Shown here: positions 5,604-7,212 of the stretch, piece by piece
Layout of the letters: every line of letters starts with the position of its first letter
Numbering within the stretch: the first letter of the stretch is position 1
Source of the DNA: Pseudomonadota bacterium
Lineage (GTDB): Bacteria; Pseudomonadota; Alphaproteobacteria; Sphingomonadales; Sphingomonadaceae
NCBI GenBank assembly: GCA_023424095.1
Contig: JAFAEG010000061.1
Span: forward strand, 1 to 7,212
Length of the DNA stretch: 7,212 bases
Direction of reading: 5' to 3'
Position numbers and translations under genes: made by a program
Notes under the pieces: model-generated
What the model saw: only the letters and a program-made list of their open reading frames with translations
Databases searched by the model: none
Told to the model about the DNA's origin: nothing

Positions 5604-6227
5604 ATGCCCTCGCTCCGCAGAAGCCTCGCCTTAGCCGCCCTGTCCGGCGCCGCGCTCGCGCTGGCGGCCCCGGCCAAGGCCGACCGCATCCGCAATCCGG
5701 TCGCGGTCTTTGCCGGGCTCGACAAGATCACCGGCCGGATCATCTCCTTCGAGGTCGCGATCGACGAGACCGTGCAGTTCGGCGCTCTGCAGCTGACGCC
5801 GCGCGTCTGCTGGACGCGGCCGCCGACCGAGGCGCCGCAGACCACGAGCTTCACCGAGGTCGACGAGGTCACCTTCAACAACGAATACCGGCGGATCTTC
5901 ACCGGCTGGATGTATGCGGCGAGCCCCGGCCTGCACGGCGTCGAGCACGCGATCTACGATGTCTGGCTGACCGACTGCAAAGGCGGCACCGAGCTGGTCG
6001 TCGATCCCAAGGAGCCGGAGGCCACCCCGCCGCCGACCGCGGGCCAGCGTCCGGAGCGCCCGGTGCGACCGGCCCGCGAGACGCCGCCCCCGGGCGCTCC
6101 GGGCAGCAATCAGCGCATCGACGTCGCTCCGCCGCAGGGCGTGCCGGTGCAGCCGCGTGCCCCGACGCAGCGCTTCTTCCCGACCAACCCGGCCGGCGGT
6201 GGCCGCGACCCGACCGGCGGAAACTGA
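5604..6227 (+). CDS. DUF2155 domain-containing exported protein
   Basis: The 207-residue product opens with a Sec signal peptide (MPSLRRSLALAALSGAAL and onward, cleavage probably after AKA at residue 26), so it should act in the periplasm. Residues about 30-126 form the DUF2155 domain of unknown function found in alphaproteobacteria. Its blocks are LDKITGRIISFEV (39-51), FTEVDEVTFNNEY (83-95), FTGWMYAASPGLHGVEHAIY (99-118) and DVWLTDCK (119-126). Cys69 and Cys125 are positioned to form a disulfide once exported. The tail from about 136 to 207 is rich in Pro, Gly, Arg and Gln and looks disordered. The ribosome site is poor: GGAAGAG (5583-5589) is 14 bases from the ATG. The start is still favoured because the signal peptide begins there. 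The VOC gene follows after 3 bases, so the pair is probably co-transcribed. Function is unknown; a conserved position near NDUFA12 in relatives does not reveal it. Confidence 0.88.
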   Translation: MPSLRRSLALAALSGAALALAAPAKADRIRNPVAVFAGLDKITGRIISFEVAIDETVQFGALQLTPRVCWTRPPTEAPQTTSFTEVDEVTFNNEYRRIFTGWMYAASPGLHGVEHAIYDVWLTDCKGGTELVVDPKEPEATPPPTAGQRPERPVRPARETPPPGAPGSNQRIDVAPPQGVPVQPRAPTQRFFPTNPAGGGRDPTGGN

Positions 6228-6230
6228 ACC

Positions 6231-6617
6231 ATGGCGCGCGTCACCGGCATAGGCGGTCTTTTCTTCCGCGCAGGTGACCCGCAGGCCCTTGCCGCCTGGT
6301 ATGAGCGTCATCTCGGTATCGACGACCTCGCCAAGGCGGTCTGGCGCCAGGATGCAGGCCCGACCATTTTCGGCCCCTTTGCCGCGACGAGCGACTATTT
6401 CGGCCGGCCCGGGCAGCAATGGATGGTGAATTTCCGCGTCGACGATCTCGACGCGATGATGGCAGCGCTGAAGGCCGCCGGCATCGCGGTGGAAACCCGC
6501 CCCGAATGGGATTCGGAGGTTGGCCGCTTCTGCCGCATCCATGATCCCGAGGGCAATCCGATCGAGCTCTGGCAGCCCGCGCCGGAAGCGTTCCCTACCC
6601 CTGAGGATCAGGCGTAG
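6231..6617 (+). CDS. VOC-superfamily protein (glyoxalase/dioxygenase-like)
   Basis: This 128-residue protein is a single VOC (vicinal oxygen chelate) module of two beta-alpha-beta-beta-beta units. Members include glyoxalase I, extradiol dioxygenases and antibiotic-binding proteins, often as metal-dependent dimers. The first unit starts at TGIGGLFFRAGDPQALAAWY (5-24) followed by the usual HLGID; the second contains WMVNFRVDDLDAMMAALKAAGI (64-85) and ends with IHDPEGNPIELWQP (103-116). Glu112 in that motif is the usual metal-ligand position. No signal peptide is present, so it is cytoplasmic. GGCGG (6216-6220) lies about 10 bases before the ATG. The DUF2155 stop is 3 bases upstream, suggesting one transcript. 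The stop codon at 6615-6617 lies inside the end of the convergent methyltransferase gene. Substrate and activity cannot be told from the sequence. Confidence 0.9.
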   Translation: MARVTGIGGLFFRAGDPQALAAWYERHLGIDDLAKAVWRQDAGPTIFGPFAATSDYFGRPGQQWMVNFRVDDLDAMMAALKAAGIAVETRPEWDSEVGRFCRIHDPEGNPIELWQPAPEAFPTPEDQA

Positions 6618-7212
6618 CCGACCCAGCCGCGGAAGCTGAAGCCCGTGTAGAACAGGCTGACCTGCGAGAACCCGGCATCCCGCAGGATTGCCTCGTCCTC
6701 CTCGGGGCTGAGCAGCTGGAGATGCGCTGCGACCGCCGCGCGGGCGTTCTCCGCCTTGGCCGGGTCCATCCCCGAAGCCGTGGCGAAGGCGGCGTAGCGC
6801 GAGAGCCAGCGTCCCCTCTCGCCCTCCTCCTGCGGGAAGCTGGCATGGGCGGCGACGAAGGGCGCCCCGGGCTTCAGCCTGCGATGGATCTCGCCCAGCG
6901 TGCGCCGCCTGTCTTCAGGCGCCAGGAAATGCAGGGTCAGCAGGCAGGTCGCCGCATCGAACGGCCCTTCCGGCGCATCCTCGATATAGCCCTCGTAAAG
7001 ATCGACGCGCCTGCCGAGCGGCCCCAGCGTCTGGCCGGCTAGCTTCAGCATTTCGGCCGCCGGATCGACACCGTCGAAGACCCAGCCCGGCCGGGCCTGC
7101 GCCAAGGCTTTGAGCTCGAGCCCGCCCCCTGCCCCCAGGACCAGCACCCGGGCGTCTTCAGGAGCCCGTTCCGCCAGCAGGATGCCGGTCATCTTATGGA
7201 GATCGTGAAAGC
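6608..7212 (-). CDS. Class I SAM-dependent methyltransferase, start beyond the window
   Basis: The protein has the Rossmann-like fold of class I SAM-dependent methyltransferases. Numbering from the ATG at 7192-7190, motif I is VLVLGAGGGLEL (16-27), the acidic residue contacting the SAM ribose is D43 in FDGVDPAAEML, and the post-I region EGYIEDAPEGPFDAATCLL (67-85) is followed by LHFLAPEDRRRTLGEIHRRLKPGAPF (87-112), the motif II/III area. The in-window ATG has no ribosome site, and the frame stays open upstream (FHDLHK before that Met) to the edge. Relatives have a short helical segment there, so the true start probably lies beyond 7212. The gene ends TGA at 6610-6608 and overlaps the VOC gene tail-to-tail by 10 bases. 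No signal or membrane segment is visible. The substrate is unknown. Confidence 0.88.
   Translation of the reverse strand, partial: FHDLHKMTGILLAERAPEDARVLVLGAGGGLELKALAQARPGWVFDGVDPAAEMLKLAGQTLGPLGRRVDLYEGYIEDAPEGPFDAATCLLTLHFLAPEDRRRTLGEIHRRLKPGAPFVAAHASFPQEEGERGRWLSRYAAFATASGMDPAKAENARAAVAAHLQLLSPEEDEAILRDAGFSQVSLFYTGFSFRGWVGYA

Noticed and set aside
5486..6277. 263-residue plus-strand frame over DUF2155
   Set aside because: An Arg-rich out-of-frame shadow of DUF2155 with no family motif.
1..7212. Mobile element, phage, defence system, CRISPR array, tRNA or rRNA
   Set aside because: I saw no transposase, integrase, terminal repeats, regularly spaced repeats or tRNA-like cloverleaf. Gene content is ordinary chromosomal.

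Overview
The window looks like ordinary chromosome of a GC-rich alphaproteobacterium, most likely of the order Hyphomicrobiales (Rhizobiales). Bosea or a relative would fit, but that genus guess is from memory of similar proteins and is not proven here. Three things support the class: a long-form vitamin B12-dependent ribonucleotide reductase, the supernumerary complex I subunit NDUFA12 (shared by alphaproteobacteria and mitochondria), and a DUF2155 secreted protein that often sits beside NDUFA12 in this group. There is no phage, transposon, CRISPR, tRNA or rRNA signal, and codon use is uniform by eye.

Layout, left to right. The N-terminal 332 codons of nrdJ (minus strand) run off the left edge. 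Between nrdJ and the next gene lie about 700 bases without a gene. They hold a good minus-strand promoter for nrdJ (1266-1294), a hairpin-rich leader of about 260 nt between that promoter and the nrdJ start, and farther upstream a group of DnaA-box-like 9-mers, several dyads, GANTC sites and a CtrA-like half-site. On the plus strand follow a NIPSNAP-family protein (1698-2393), an exported beta-lactamase-fold serine hydrolase (2474-3481) and NDUFA12 (3573-3983), the last with its own putative promoter and a rho-independent terminator. Next, mntH (minus strand, 4074-5420) encodes an Nramp Mn2+/H+ symporter. It faces away from a DUF2155 exported protein (5604-6227) across a 183-base region rich in TTGC/GCAA dyads, including a 15-bp palindrome at the predicted mntH start of transcription. 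DUF2155 is followed after 3 bases by a VOC-superfamily protein (6231-6617). Its 3' end overlaps by 10 bases the 3' end of a class I SAM-dependent methyltransferase on the minus strand, which runs off the right edge.

The genes do not form one pathway. They are separate housekeeping units: dNTP supply, respiratory complex I, manganese uptake, an envelope protein, and several enzymes of unknown substrate. I found no convincing new multi-gene system. The most interesting material is non-coding: the upstream and leader region of nrdJ, and the mntH/DUF2155 divergent control region.
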